Below are positions 35,601-46,751 of a stretch of DNA of 64,000 nt, one piece after another (positions within the stretch are counted from its first letter, which is position 1; each line of letters begins with the position of its first letter). Location: positions 62,001-126,000 of the forward strand of contig JAGHQL010000035.1 of assembly GCA_020080175.1 (NCBI GenBank), in the 5' to 3' direction. The stretch comes from Glutinoglossum americanum (lineage: Eukaryota; Ascomycota; Geoglossomycetes; Geoglossales; Geoglossaceae). Under the pieces are notes generated by a model. The model saw only the letters and a list, made by a program, of their open reading frames with translations, was not told where the DNA came from and searched no databases. A program made the translations under genes and the position numbers.

Positions 35601-35871
35601 ACAACCAATCCACGTTGGCGACCTCCGTCTTGCAGACCTCCGAAAGCTCCTCCAGGGTTCAGGCCACGCGGCTGAATTCCGCGGGGAAGGGACTCTCCTG
35701 ATCGATGGATTGATCGCGGTTCGAAAGACCGGGACAGGGAGAATCGAAGTGGAGGCTTGTGGCGGTCTCGCGATGCGGACAAGCTACCTCAGGGGAAGAG
35801 GTAGCGAAGGCGCTTTTTATGCTGTTAAGAAGAAGATCTATGAGGGCCTAGCTGTTGTTGCTGGCGGTTGA
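32651..35871 (+). CDS. CFT2: Cleavage and polyadenylation factor subunit Cft2/CPSF100
   Basis: Exons 32651-32796 and 32952-35871 give 1021 aa, a normal fungal length; the intron is 155 nt. Cft2 pairs with the endonuclease Ysh1/CPSF73 in the nuclear pre-mRNA 3'-end processing complex. The metallo-beta-lactamase fold starts at once (LLELDGGVKVLIDVGWDEAF; ILLTHATPAHIAAF), and the usual metal-binding HxHxDH is degenerate, as known for this inactive paralogue. TAYSAGHTLGGTIWHI and GGTVLIPTDSSARVLELAYLLE mark the beta-CASP part. A Ser/Glu-rich acidic insert lies at about residues 505-520, and an acidic stretch (SSDDDLDDEPP) precedes the conserved core ending near KLILVGGTRDET. The C-terminal domain ends with AVKKKIYEGLAVV. 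The ATG at 32651 directly opens the conserved MFNFTSLLGAQ start. Its upstream neighbour is divergent. Confidence 0.95.
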
Positions 35872-36993
35872 TCCGAAGCTTCGGTCGTAGACTAGATCAC
35901 TTCGGCTGTATATTAAGACTTATTCGATGGTGGGTGATGCCGTGGCCTCGCCTATGTACTCTAACTGTATCATTCAGTGGATAGGAGCGATCGATTCGCT
36001 CATCTCTACCGCTTCCTACTTTTGCAGCGTTCTAGAATCTCATGTTTCCATTATTGGCGCCTAACAAGCGGGCATATTCGGTCTCCCTACCTGGAATCGA
36101 GAGTCTTCCAACGTGGATGATGAAACCCCGCGAGCATACGCATGTACCAAAACGGCAAATCAAGTTGAATGGAACGGAGATTTCCTCTGGACTGCCCCAT
36201 CCCGCGAACCCCTATATAAGAAATACAGGCCTATTAAACATATATATACAGAAAATATTCCCACATCAAGAGAAGGCAAGGAGGCTACGGAGGAAAAGTC
36301 TCCCCCCTGTGGGGTTCGTCCCCCCTTCTGTGAAGGTGGGGGAGCACGCACACCGGAACTGCGACAACTGCAGTTGTCAACCTCCAGTGCGGGCCCGCGA
36401 GTCACAACGTGGCCGGCAGGCCTCCTCGGGGAAGAGTCAATGCTACAACCTACAGCCACCCGAGCGGTTTGGACCAGCTTAGTCGTCTGAGGTGGTGGAA
36501 GCCACTTCAGTGGGGCGCGGGGCCTACCCGCAAACGCCGGCGGACCTCGTTTGTCCGGCCTTGCACGGCGAGTGAAGACACCTTCACTCGCCGCGCCCAC
36601 CAGTCATCGAGATGACTGTTTTTGGTAGGAGGATTCACTCGTGCTTCGTGGCCGGTGAATCGCGGTGTGATGGGGTGCATATAAGGGCCGAAGAGACTGC
36701 CCCTCTACAGTCTCTTTCCTCCTTGCCCTACTACCTGCATCGAGCCTTCCCGGTCCTCGAGTATTCGGCTCTGACCGTCGAACTTCTGCTCTGGCCCCTG
36801 CACCCGGATATCGCATCGCGGCTTCAGGGCCGACCCTCAACCTCCATCTCCTGCCTCACTTTTAAAGCCAGCGAGAGGCTAGCGACCAGTACCCCTTATT
36901 TGAGCGATATTTCCTTACCCCGCCGGATTCCGAAGCTCTAGCCGGGCGAGCTGTTTGGCCACGCCTTCACCCTCAAACCGCCTTTTGAGCGAA
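35872..36993. other. Intergenic region containing a hairpin-rich segment
   Basis: Overlapping open frames on both strands in 36042-36941 have no family resemblance. The part 36301-36623 is unusually dense in inverted repeats and is described separately. The rest is CFT2 3' flank and the promoter of the next gene. Confidence 0.5.
36301..36623 (+). ncRNA. Candidate structured RNA or palindrome cluster
   Basis: Perfect or near-perfect hairpins follow one another: CCCC-TGT-GGGG at 36304-36314; a CCTTC-led arm at 36320-36342; the 16-bp palindrome GACAACTGCAGTTGTC at 36363-36378; GCGGGCCCGC at 36389-36398. A three-way-junction-like unit then spans 36510-36600: an outer stem (36510-36520 with 36591-36600, one bulge) encloses two hairpins, CAAACG/CGTTTG (36531-36536 with 36548-36553) and a perfect 12-bp arm pair (36566-36577 with 36582-36593, loop ACAC). 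A last hairpin (CAGTCAT-CGAG-ATGACTG, 36601-36618) is followed by five T, as at a polymerase III stop. I could not match this to RNase P, SRP, U3 or spliceosomal RNAs. A palindromic DNA element is the main alternative. Confidence 0.35.
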
Positions 36994-37551
36994 ATGAACC
37001 GATCCTATATCCATGCTGGATACCTTACGCTGCCGGTCTATGTACCGGTGCCAAACCCATTTGTGGTAGCAGTCCAAGCACGCCCGCATCTCTTCCGATT
37101 TTATGGCCCGAGAAATCCAGCTACTCTTCCGGTCCCCCCGGCAGCAGCCCCAACACCCGCGAGCGACGATGTCCCACCCGGATCCCGCTTCAATGGCGGA
37201 CTACCGCCAGAGACACTCTACCTCTACCCGATCAAGCATACCACGATCCACGTGTTCAGGGGGGATTTCGATCCCCTAGCCGAACCACTATCCGAATTTA
37301 GTTGCTGGGCCCTTAAGGTCCCTATAACCCTTACAGTATCCGAGCTAATTTATCAGCTTGGAGCGAGAACTGGTGGTGATGATAAATGCGGCGTCACTGA
37401 GTTTTTCGAGATTGGGGATGGGTCATGGGCTGAAGGCGTCTCAATCTTTCAGATACACGACCAGAAAAGCCAGACATTGGTCGATATTGGGTGGAATGAG
37501 ACTAGGGGGACGACTCAGGAACCAGTTTGGCTGAAGCTTCACAAGGGGTGA
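36994..37551 (+). CDS. Small conserved fungal protein of unknown function
   Basis: A single exon of 185 aa from the ATG at 36994. The first 75 residues are Pro/Val-rich (MNRSYIHAGYLTLPVYVPVP...), the rest looks like a small folded domain: TLYLYPIKHTTIHVFRGDFDP, CWALKVPITLTVSELIYQLGA, GVTEFFEIGDGSWAEGVSIF, and a closing DIGWNETRGTTQEPVWLKLHKG. I recall proteins of this layout as conserved hypotheticals in Pezizomycotina; they have no assigned activity that I know. Mixed beta/alpha spacing resembles a ubiquitin-like fold with ITLTVSELI placed like a beta-grasp helix, which is only inference. No signal peptide or membrane helix is present. The hairpin-rich segment ends about 370 bp upstream. Confidence 0.72.
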   Translation: MNRSYIHAGYLTLPVYVPVPNPFVVAVQARPHLFRFYGPRNPATLPVPPAAAPTPASDDVPPGSRFNGGLPPETLYLYPIKHTTIHVFRGDFDPLAEPLSEFSCWALKVPITLTVSELIYQLGARTGGDDKCGVTEFFEIGDGSWAEGVSIFQIHDQKSQTLVDIGWNETRGTTQEPVWLKLHKG

Positions 37552-38302
37552 CAGCTTTACTCGGGGCTCGAAGTTTTTTCTGCCGAGGTTAGGAAGGCAC
37601 CGACGGGGCGTTTCCCTCTTACGTAGGTTCCTTTTTTATCATTAATCCTATAGAGGGTTATGAACTAAGCTATTCGCTCCACTCTACTCTATTTGGCCTC
37701 CCGTTGAAATTTCTTTGTAAAACCGCAGGGCCAACAAACCAGCCTCACCAAGCTACCCCGGGTCCCCAAGTAAACTCCGAGCATGTATGTCTCCTGCTCT
37801 CAGGATTCCAAAACACCACGCTTTTATCATCCATCCCTCCATTTGCATACCCCAAACTAGCTAAGTCATCCACCCTGAGCTCAGCCGAGAAACGACCCAT
37901 CCATGCAGCCCAGTCTACTCCACCAACGATGATCCTCCACGCGTGGGGGCCCCCCCAGTTTCGGACATCTCAACCGACGCCGCCCACCTGCATACCAGAA
38001 CCCATGCATCCCTTCCCCCCCACCCCAATTTTCTGGTGCCAAGCAGCGAACAAGAGCGCAGGCGAGATAGCGGACCATATATAATTTTTTTTTCCATCTT
38101 ACCTGATTGTGGAGTAGCGGGAGTGCGTTGCATTGAAGGCGGAAGCCGGCATCCCGTAGAGTGACGGACTAGCCGGCTGGTGGCTTGGATCCAGAACCTG
38201 AGAGAAGAGTACCAGACCCGGGTTCCGGCGACGTCGTGATGCTGTTACTGTGCGGACTTCTTTTTTTTTGGTTTGTCATGTGGGGGATGTTCGTGTGCGT
38301 GG

Positions 38303-38318
38303 TATGTATGTATGTATG
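38303..38318. repeat. (TATG)4 microsatellite
   Basis: Four perfect TATG units inside a wider TG-rich stretch. Confidence 0.8.
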
Positions 38319-41300
38319 ATGTGCGTATGCGTGTTTGTAGTAAGCGCAAGCTGGATGGAGGATATTTCAAACTTGCCTACCGGCCGTGTTCGCGCTTGCT
38401 CCATCCTGTGATATTTCGATCCACACGAGGGTATTCCATCGAGACCGGAATCTCATTACTAAATAAAAAGGTATTAGGATTGCCCATTTTCATACTTTCG
38501 GGGCTGGCTAACCTCATCCGGGGAGTCTTGCAATCCTCCGAACCTGCACGAAGAACATAAACTTCGAGGGCTTGCTTTTTTTTTTGATTTCGTGGGTGAT
38601 GTCTGGCTAGGAGGTCACGCTAGGAAATTATTTTTCTTCACCCTTCCTAGCAAGTAGACTGGGCTATGCGGGGGGCGGAGGTAGCAGAGTTGCTGGTGTC
38701 AGGCAAGTCACTAACCAGGCAGCCAGGAGGGCACGAAGACACAAGCGATCTCCGCAGTATTACCAGTTTTGTCTTGCTTCCATGTAATAATCTATTGCCA
38801 AACCCGACTCTCGAGGGTTCGAGAACCGTAGAGTAGAGCAGAGCGGAGGTTGGTTGCTGCAACGGATCTCCGATTGCCACTGTTGCTCCATAGAACACCC
38901 TCGCTGATAGCAGAGACCAAGCCAAATAGGATATCTGCTGCTGCCGCTGCCGTCACTGCTTGACTCTAGTTATCACGCCACATATACAGCACAGAATGAA
39001 CAGATAATCGCTCGATTATCGATTTGGGTGGCACGGATTTGTTGCAGGAGGTTGTGGGCTTAACGGAATTAACCAGCCAGCGAGTTAAGGGGGCAGTTGA
39101 GGACATGTTCTTTGTGGTTTGCGGCTCGTCTGCGTGTTCTATGAGCAATGAAGCTCAACTTTATGAGTGACGATATGATGATAGCGCGATGACTCGGGGT
39201 CTAGACCAGTCTCGCGGCTTCTGTTCTGGTGCGCCAATGCACAAACACGCATCCAACGCCTTCGGCTGCGCTTCTGCCGTGTGTCTGACCGTCCGTGCGT
39301 AACGTATGTCTCGCACATCTCATGTATGTGAAGTATGTAGTAAAGTACTACGTTGGCTGAGTGGTACGCATCGATCCAACAAACTCTCTTCTCGCATTAC
39401 TTAGCTCCTACGGCGCATGCTCTGCTTACCTGCTTACAATCCTCATTAGTCTTTGCCTCACTGATGCAGCATTAGCATCCATTATTAACTCGTTAACTCC
39501 TTGTTCCATGCTCCGCGCGGGCGGGGCCTTGAACATGGGAAATTCAGAGCGAAGAGCAGCTCAACATTGCGTTTGGTTGCGGGGAAGCGGGTGGGAGGTG
39601 CCGGCTGCGACCAGGAATCTCATATGGGACTGTAAGGGCTTTGGTGGGGGTTTGATGACATAAATTAGATATTTGTATCGCTTTGGGACTCATCCGCGCG
39701 TCTATTGCGTCAGTGAGTTCGAGCTGGCAGGCTCGTCGGTGTAGAAGCGATAAGATAAGAGCGATGTTCATTCTTCGGCGTCGTTGCCTTGATGAGATCT
39801 TCCAACGTCACTTAGTCGCGTCTAGAGTCGCATGTTGTACCCAGCGGATTCCGACTCGCGGCTGCAACCCGCTTCCCTCCCCACACTGCGGGGACTTGAA
39901 AAAAAATATGATGAGGCCGTGCTAAAAGCAAAATTTGCCAAGGCTTATGGAGAGTGGATCAGATTGGTTACCAGCGGACTGGTCTTCACGAATGCGCTGA
40001 AAAGTTCCTGACTTGACGGTTGAACTGTTTTTCTTTTTCTGCTTGTAAGACTACCTACGTAGTATCACCGTTTCTCCTACCTCGGTTTGGAGGCCTGGTT
40101 ATTGCAGCATAGGATAGAGCTCCCTACGTGAAGAGAATCTCCTGTCCTGTTGCTTGCAGCGGAACCACCCCCTTGCTGTGCGGTAGAGATGAGCCGTAGA
40201 CCCCTTACCGAATACCAGGGCGGGACTCTCGTGCTCCTCCGTACACTTGTCGTGTTTTCCGAGTGCGGCGCATCATGCCATAAGGATACGCAGGGCAACA
40301 CGACTGTTTCATCGATACCCAAGTCTGCCAGTGGAGCTTGGCTACCCCACGCTATAATCCAATCTCGGGTCCTTAATCCGCAGAGGTTTTTTGTAGCCAA
40401 AGAGAATGGCTCCAATTGTTGCCCGAGAGTGGGAGGGGAACATAGGCCATCGTCTACCTGCCTTGAATCCAACTCGCGAATGCCAGGGTTAATCCGCGGA
40501 TGTGGCTTCGAGTAACCATTCGCCTTGTTACTGCGGAAGGCTCCAACTTTCATCGCCGCTCCTACCTGTCACACGAGGATGAAAAATCATCACACCGTGC
40601 TCGTATTGCAGAAGCAGATCCGGGGCAAAGTATTCCGCTTACGGCTGAAATAGTCTGGGATTTCGCGAATGGAAACTCACTCTAGAATGAGCTCGTCTCC
40701 AGGTATCAAGTTGGATCTGATCCTCCGGTGAGAACGATTCAGCTCAAGGCGGGAATGACCCGGTAATCCTCACCATCTGTGCTAGGAAACTTTATCGAAG
40801 TGTTTGGCGAATGAAAGCAAAGATAGTTGGGTTCGTCTCACCTTAGGTTGTTCGAGAACTCCACAAGATACTATGCTACAGACGGAAGGATCTCAGACTT
40901 AATATCACGCGCTAGTAGAGCACAAGAGCAACCCAGATTGAGTCCCCTTGATATGCAGCTGCTCGCTCGGCATTGATGGTTGATAGGCGATTCAGGGCAT
41001 GCACAAGCAATGGGGATGGAGGACGGGCGGAGGTGCTAACTTGACCCACCGGAAAAACGTACTACTGACAACCACGTAACCAGAGGGCTGTTCCGGAGAC
41101 CGCTGCGCGTGCGTGTTTTGCCAGGCCCACAGAAAATACATTTCCCAGCTCGATGGAGCGTGAGTCGCTTGCCCGGGATAGATCGCGTCTGAAGTGGATG
41201 TTGGCCGTATCCCAAAAAGGGATGCCTCGCAGGTCCTAGGCACAACCTTACTTGCTGCGCACCTCTAGCAAGCTTAGTTTCAGACGTGCTTCCGTTGTCA

Positions 41301-41520
41301 ATACTTGGACGAGTGATCCATTGTCTGCGAACGCCGCTTGTGTGCCTCTCTTGGTACGCATGCAAAAAATACTTGAAATGACGCCTAGGCTTAGCTGGGC
41401 CCCCACTGCGCTGCATACCATCTATCTCCCAAATGTCGTCTCCTCTCCCGGATTAAATAACGGACAGCACCCCCGTCCCATCTCGCTCTCCATGCCCGAT
41501 AAGCGTACCGTACTCTAGCC

Positions 41521-41533
41521 AAAAAAAAAAAAA
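41521..41533. repeat. Poly(A) tract of 13
   Basis: Thirteen consecutive A. It could be a decayed retroposed tail, but no body of such an element is recognisable upstream. Confidence 0.7.
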
Positions 41534-42690
41534 CTATCTACTACGTATATATTCACTCTGTCTACCCGCCCAGCTCTGCTGCCCACTCGAACCCACTGAT
41601 CCCAACCGAACCAACTGAGCAAATACACAGGCGATCACACACCCACTCCGAGTTCGTTCCCAAAGTTCCAAGATTTGAAAAGCCGTCAGGATTTTGCGCC
41701 ACCGTGATTCGAGGCAATACTGCAACGCCGCATCGTTGCAGAATAACCACTGCACACTTACACGCTTCTAAGCAAGACAAAAGCAAACTCACTCTCTAAC
41801 TACCCTTACATTTGCCTACCTTTTTGGCAGCGCGGCGAGGACGATTGGCTGGATTGTCTGCGCGAAAGACGCTGCGTTGACCCGACGCTGTGGACTAAAA
41901 GTTCGTTGTTGGGCTATCGCTGCTATTGCTGGGTTAGATCCCTTCCCCGACCCCCAATCCCCGCCCGCCCGACTTGACCGACTGACTCGTCTGAGGGTCG
42001 GTTAGGCTAACGAGGCCATTCTCCTAGGCGGCACAATCACATCCCGTCCGGCTCAGTTCTTTTTCTCTCGTCCACTCCTCGATCTTGGAACTGACAGGGC
42101 CGTTGTTCGTGCCTCACGACGGCATTGCATTTGCCTCCTTGGGCACCATACAATCCAGCTCAGCAACCCTCAGCGGCGCCCTCAGCAGTGCTCTCAGCAG
42201 CGGCGCCTTAGCAGAGCGGCGGAGACCCTAAGCCTGAGCTTGTTCCTGAACCTGGGCTGTGGGCCTGAGGTGAGCGTGTGCGAGTCTTGATTAAATAAAG
42301 GCCATTTTCCCCCCGTTACCCGCCCCCACCGCCAAAATAGCTTACGATACGTTCCAAGTCTTGACCGACCACCACCGGTCAACTAATGAGGCTATACGCC
42401 TCGGGGGAGATATAGCGCCTTCGCTAGACGACGCGGACGACGCGGACGCATTTACAAACCCGAGAAGTCCCTGGGAGGCACGTACGTCCGCATGGTGCAT
42501 TGAGCAGGGAAACGGTCCTCGCATCGCGGTAGAGACCACCATAGGCTATCCGTATTCAGGGCTTGCTCGCCTGTCCATAAGCTCGGGCGCTTCGGAACTT
42601 TCGTCAGTATCATCTTCCTCGATCCGTTCTTCAAATACCTCTATCCAAAGTCCTACTTTCAACATAAGATTCCGGTTCTCGCCCGCCGAT

Positions 42691-44399
42691 ATGGAGGAAA
42701 GCGGAGACATTATGCCTAAGGTTGAGGAGTTGGACGACGACGACGATTTCGGCCCTACCATAAAATCGTCAGAACCTTCAACCCCCATTGGTAGTGCCAT
42801 GCCACCGCCCGTTGAGCAAAAGTCTGCGGCTGTGAGTAGCTCAACGGGAAGGAGGCCCCGCGGGCGACCGCGCAAACACCCCGTGCCTCCAGCCTCGGCA
42901 TCTATGCAGAAGACTACCAAGGGACGGTCGAAGACGGGCTGTATCACTTGCCGGCGGCGGAAGAAGAAATGCGATGAGGCGAAACCAGAATGTGAGTGAC
43001 CAACCATGACGTGCTTCTGCAGCATGACGGCGCGCAGCAGGCCACCTTAGCATGCTGACCCTGGGTTTAGGTCTCAACTGTCAGAAGAACGCTGTGGTAT
43101 GTGAAGGCTATCCCGAGAAGACGTTATGGCAGCCTGGGAAGCAGCGGTCTGAGGAAGGTAGGGCTCAAGCCCCCGATATTGGCTATTACGAATTGTGGCG
43201 CTGAAAAGTTTGCTTTTGCTCAAGCTCTCAAACCAAGCCGCCCCCGCGAGCTCCCATGTCTGGTGGACGGTGTGGAAACAGAGGTCGACCGACAGTTCCT
43301 CGACCATTTCGTTTATACTGTTAGTCGGATATTAACGCTATTCAACGATGACAGCAACCCGTTTAAGGAAATTCTCCTCCCCATGGCTATTCGGCATCGG
43401 GGGTTAATGCACTCTTTACTGTGCTTATCAGGGTCTCATCTCGCCTCTCGGGATCCTAAGTATGGGGAGCGCCAGAACCACCACTTTCTGGCGGCCATTC
43501 AGCACTTGAGAACGGACAAGAAGATAAGTGGCCAAGCGTCGGGGAATCCCACGGAGCTAGTTGATGATCCAACGGTGGCGTCGACTTTGGTCATGTGCCT
43601 TAATTCGATATGTAAGGGAGAAACAGCCGGTGAATATCGGCCGCACATGGACGCTGCGCGGCATCTGGTTCTGAACCAGCAATCGAAGAATCAGCAATTC
43701 GGACAGTTTCTGTTCGAGTTCTTTATGTACCATGACGTTTTGAACTCGCTGACAGCATTGGATCGAAGACCCTTGCTGCTAACAGAAGATTTTGTAATCC
43801 CGCAGTTCATTATTCAACCTGCTGCTGGAGCATTGCTAGGGGTTCTTGATGGGCTATTCGGCTACATCTCGCAGATAACGAGGTTGCGGGATAACATCCG
43901 CACCCGGAAAGCACAGCGGCTTGACCCCGCCGTTGACTATGTGACTCTAAGTAATGCGGTGGAGATTGATTCTGGGATCCGGTCCTGGGTCTTGAACCAG
44001 CCAGAGGGCTGCTCCCGCCACACAGCAGCGCTGCTCTATAGACAGTGCACGTGGGTGTATCTATATCGCACCATACAACCCTCACGGCCGAGCCCAAAGA
44101 TTGCCGGGGCGGTGGATGAGGGCTTGGAATATCTACGACAGCTTCCAGCTGATTCGGCGACTCAGTCTGTCTTGCTAATGCCCCTGTTTATACTCGGGTG
44201 TGCAGCATTCGATCCAGAGCAGCGCCCTGGAATCTCAAGGGGATTTGGCGGTATCAAGAACTACTCGAACCTGGGTAACATTGAGCCTGCTCGGTTGGTT
44301 GTTGAGAGGGTGTGGCAGTTGATGGATGAGGGCGACGAAAGTTCCTGGGATTGGGAAACGATTATTAAGGATATGGGCTGGGACTTCCTAGTCACATGA
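42691..44399 (+). CDS. Zn2Cys6 transcription factor with AT-hook and Fungal_trans_2-type domain
   Basis: Exons 42691-42991, 43071-43157 and 43225-44399 give 520 aa. The zinc cluster is C84-x2-C87-x6-C94-x6-C101-x2-C104-x6-C111, and intron 1 splits the C101 codon, a common site in this class. An AT-hook (RRPRGRPRKHP, about residues 54-64) sits just before it, so DNA contact may be bipartite. An Asp/Glu-rich stretch opens the protein. The regulatory domain (from about residue 135) has LPMAIRHRGLMHSLLCLSGSHLASRDP in two adjoining motifs and ends GWDFLVT, typical of the PF11951 family (Acr2/UaY-like regulators). The second intron needs the AG at 43223-43224 to stay in frame; an earlier AG at 43207-43208 would not. 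The first in-frame ATG is 42691. The regulated pathway is unknown; no biosynthetic cluster is near. Confidence 0.92.
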
Positions 44400-45325
44400 A
44401 AATGAAAATATGGGGAGCATATGTTCCACGGGCGGAGTGGACGGTGTTTTTGGATGGTTCATCTGGTTTTGTCTTGCCTTTTCTGACCGCTTCTGCAAGC
44501 CTTGTTCTGCCTCATCTCCGGAGTTTTGTGCGCGAGTCTATTTTAGCAAAGATGTGCCCCGTGCGCATGGCCTCATTACATTTATTTTCCCTCCCGGGCT
44601 TAACGTCTCGTTTCTGGTTCAGCCTTTGTCATGGCCTTGTTCTCCGGGCCACCAAAATTATCTCCCAGTTTTGTTTTCTCTTCTCGCCCAATCTCAGCAC
44701 ATACTTCCCCCATGGAGGGACGGCGAATGACTTGCTCGGTGGAAAAATGTCGATTTGACCTCGGACAAGACTGGAGGCGCACCCGGCGGGGTTTTTGTCC
44801 GTCATACGGGAATCTGCGCTACGATGACGCCCCCTGCGTGTCATTTTTTCATGCCGTGAACAGGAACGGAAAACCCATTTCTATACTAAGCAAAAATTTA
44901 ACTAGGGGCGGGTCAGGGACTGAGGCAATGCGAATACCTGGAGCAAAACTCTTGTATTTATTTACCCGACCTTTTTTTGTTGGGAGGTGGAATGCCCCAG
45001 GGTAGTTGGTAGATGGCACTTTGTTGTGTTTATACAAACGAATGGGCATTCTGAATAAGAAAAATAGCTATATCCCCGAGAGAAAGATATGGAGAAAGGG
45101 GAAAGCTGCTGGGGAATTAGAGGATGGGGGGAGGTGGTTAATTCTATACTGGGTATATCCCTATAGTGTTAGCTAGTCATCATTAACCATCCAAATATGT
45201 AACCGATGATGCCACAATACCGCTCACCTATAGTGTATAACACTAGGTCTCCTGCGAACCCAACGCCAACGCCCTCCCATGAATTCATCGAGACCATTGC
45301 ACAAATAAAGATTACACAACTCCAT
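44400..45325. other. Intergenic region between convergent genes
   Basis: It holds the 3' flanks of the Zn2Cys6 gene and of SPC34. No other feature is recognised. Confidence 0.5.
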
Positions 45326-46271
45326 CTACCTAAGCAAGCCGCCTAAATCCCTCTCCATTCCGCTAACCCTCTCCTCCAGCATCCTCTTCTTCCGCTCCAA
45401 CTCCCTAATCTCTTCTTCCTCCTTCCTCAGATCCTCCTCCGTGACTTCAACCTCCTCGTCAGCTGCGGCAGTAGGACCACGATCAGAGGGCGCATCGTCA
45501 TCGTCATCGTCTTCATCAGCGTCGATGTCGTAGTCCTGGCCGCGGTTCATGCGGTCTAGTTGAGCAGCTTGTTTGTTGACGCGGGCTTCGTAGTGGGAGA
45601 TGGAGGATGCGAGTTGTGTATAGCGCGTGCGAAGGGAGGAGATCTTTTGGGCGGTGTTGGGGATTGGGCTGCAGCAGTTTAGCGGCTGAAATGAGGGCTT
45701 CGTTACGGATTGAGAGTATTAGAAGGGGGACGAACTAGACAGCGCACAACTTCTCCGCGCCCTTTAACAATACCTCGACATCTACCTCACCCTTTTCTCT
45801 ACCCTCGGTTCCAGCACTAGGATAGCCAACCCCACTGCCAACTCCACCTCCACCGCCCCTCCGTATCTGCTCCACCATATCTCCACCTAAGACAGCTGCT
45901 ACAGCAGTATTTCGCCGGGGGGCCCTAACGGCATTGATGCCTCCGCCACCAATTGAGTCTGCGAGACTGTTGCCATTGGTGTGGAAAGCTGTGGTTCTCC
46001 GTTTAGGATTGGAGGGGTCGTGAGCTGTCAGGGGTGGAGGTGGAGGAGGGACGGAGAAGAGGGCGCGTTCATGTGATTCGGTGTCTCTGATTAGGGCAGT
46101 AATGTCGTGAGGATGGAGGAGAGCATTGGCGAAGATTTTAGGGGGAGGAAAGCTGTGGACATTTGTTAATTGAGGGGCTTAGATAGGTGTGTGGACCGCG
46201 ACGCACGGGAATTCAGCGATGGCTATCGCCGAGAGAGAGATCTGCTCTAGATGTGTGGCGAGAAGTGCCAT
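45326..46271 (-). CDS. SPC34: DASH complex subunit Spc34
   Basis: Minus-strand exons 46271-46207, 46152-45748 and 45668-45326 join to 270 aa, normal for the family. Spc34 is part of the ten-protein DASH/Dam1 ring that couples kinetochores to spindle microtubules. The N-terminus MALLATHLEQISLSAIAIAEFPFPPPKIF (in two motifs) followed by LLHPHDITALIRDTESHERALF is diagnostic. The middle is Gly/Arg-rich and low in complexity. The C-terminal helix (TAQKISSLRTRYTQLASSIS) leads to a coiled coil broken by a run of Asp (DADEDDDDDD), then EEEEIRELERKKRMLEERV. Intron 2 starts GTGCGC and joins EKF to PIPNTAQ. It is divergent from RPN3 across 480 bp, so the two may share promoter elements. Confidence 0.93.
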
Positions 46272-46751
46272 CCCTGAGCCCAATTTATTTATGCCAACCG
46301 ACGCGTTGAGCCAGATATTGAATGCTCGGTCAAGCAGGCGGAAGCGATGAGGGGATTGTTGATGATCTTGTTCTCCGGACGCGCTTAGAGAGTGCTGAGA
46401 TGGTCGCGTAGCCACAGTAGATCTCAGGCTTGGCCATAGCCCGCCGATGACTAACTGAGTGTTGACCCTAAAATACGACGCGGCTCCAGTTAATTCGCTT
46501 CAGAGGTGCCTGAAGGCGAGAAACGTAGCACGCTCCTTTCTCCGAACTTCAGGCTCATTTCATAACACCGGACATATCATCTCATCCACTTTGATAATCT
46601 TTTAATCATTAAGACCCACTTGTCTCTTCATTTAACACTTCTACTTGCATTTGGGATTCAGTTTGACCAGATCTCGATTTCGTTGTCCGCTTTTTCCGCT
46701 TCCTACCGCTCGCCGCTCGTCCAGAGCTAGGCTTCCTACTAGCTAAACACA
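46272..46751. promoter_or_regulatory. Divergent promoter region of SPC34 and RPN3
   Basis: A 480-bp gap between two start codons pointing away from each other. No TATA box or specific operator could be assigned, apart from general CT-rich stretches before the RPN3 start. Confidence 0.55.

Larger units (their letters stand above)
37552..42690. other. Gene desert of about 5.1 kb
   Basis: No gene, RNA or mobile element is recognised. Open frames up to 158 codons (for example 40077-40553 minus) lack family features and overlap frames on the other strand. It includes microsatellites at 38303-38318 and 41521-41533 and, from about 41800, GC-rich sequence likely to be the promoter/5' UTR of the Zn2Cys6 gene. 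Confidence 0.45.

Noticed and set aside
36287-36305. GGAGGAAAAGTCTCCCCC resembling the CR-I region of RNase P RNA
   Set aside because: No matching CR-V (ACAGAA-type) word occurs at a fitting distance downstream on the same strand, so the assignment fails.
36042-36600. Three overlapping open frames of 125-146 codons (two plus, one minus)
   Set aside because: They share the same GC-rich hairpin region, none has a family motif, and mutual overlap on both strands is typical of chance frames.
38800-38830. GGTTCGAG-like word suggesting a tRNA T-loop
   Set aside because: No acceptor stem, D-loop or anticodon arm can be fitted around it.
40077-40553. Minus-strand frame of 158 codons in the gene desert, with an overlapping plus-strand frame of 121 codons
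   Set aside because: Neither shows a fold-like pattern or family motif, and each weakens the other.
41521-41533. Poly(A) run as the tail of a retroposed element
   Set aside because: No element body, target-site duplication or promoter boxes can be seen next to it.
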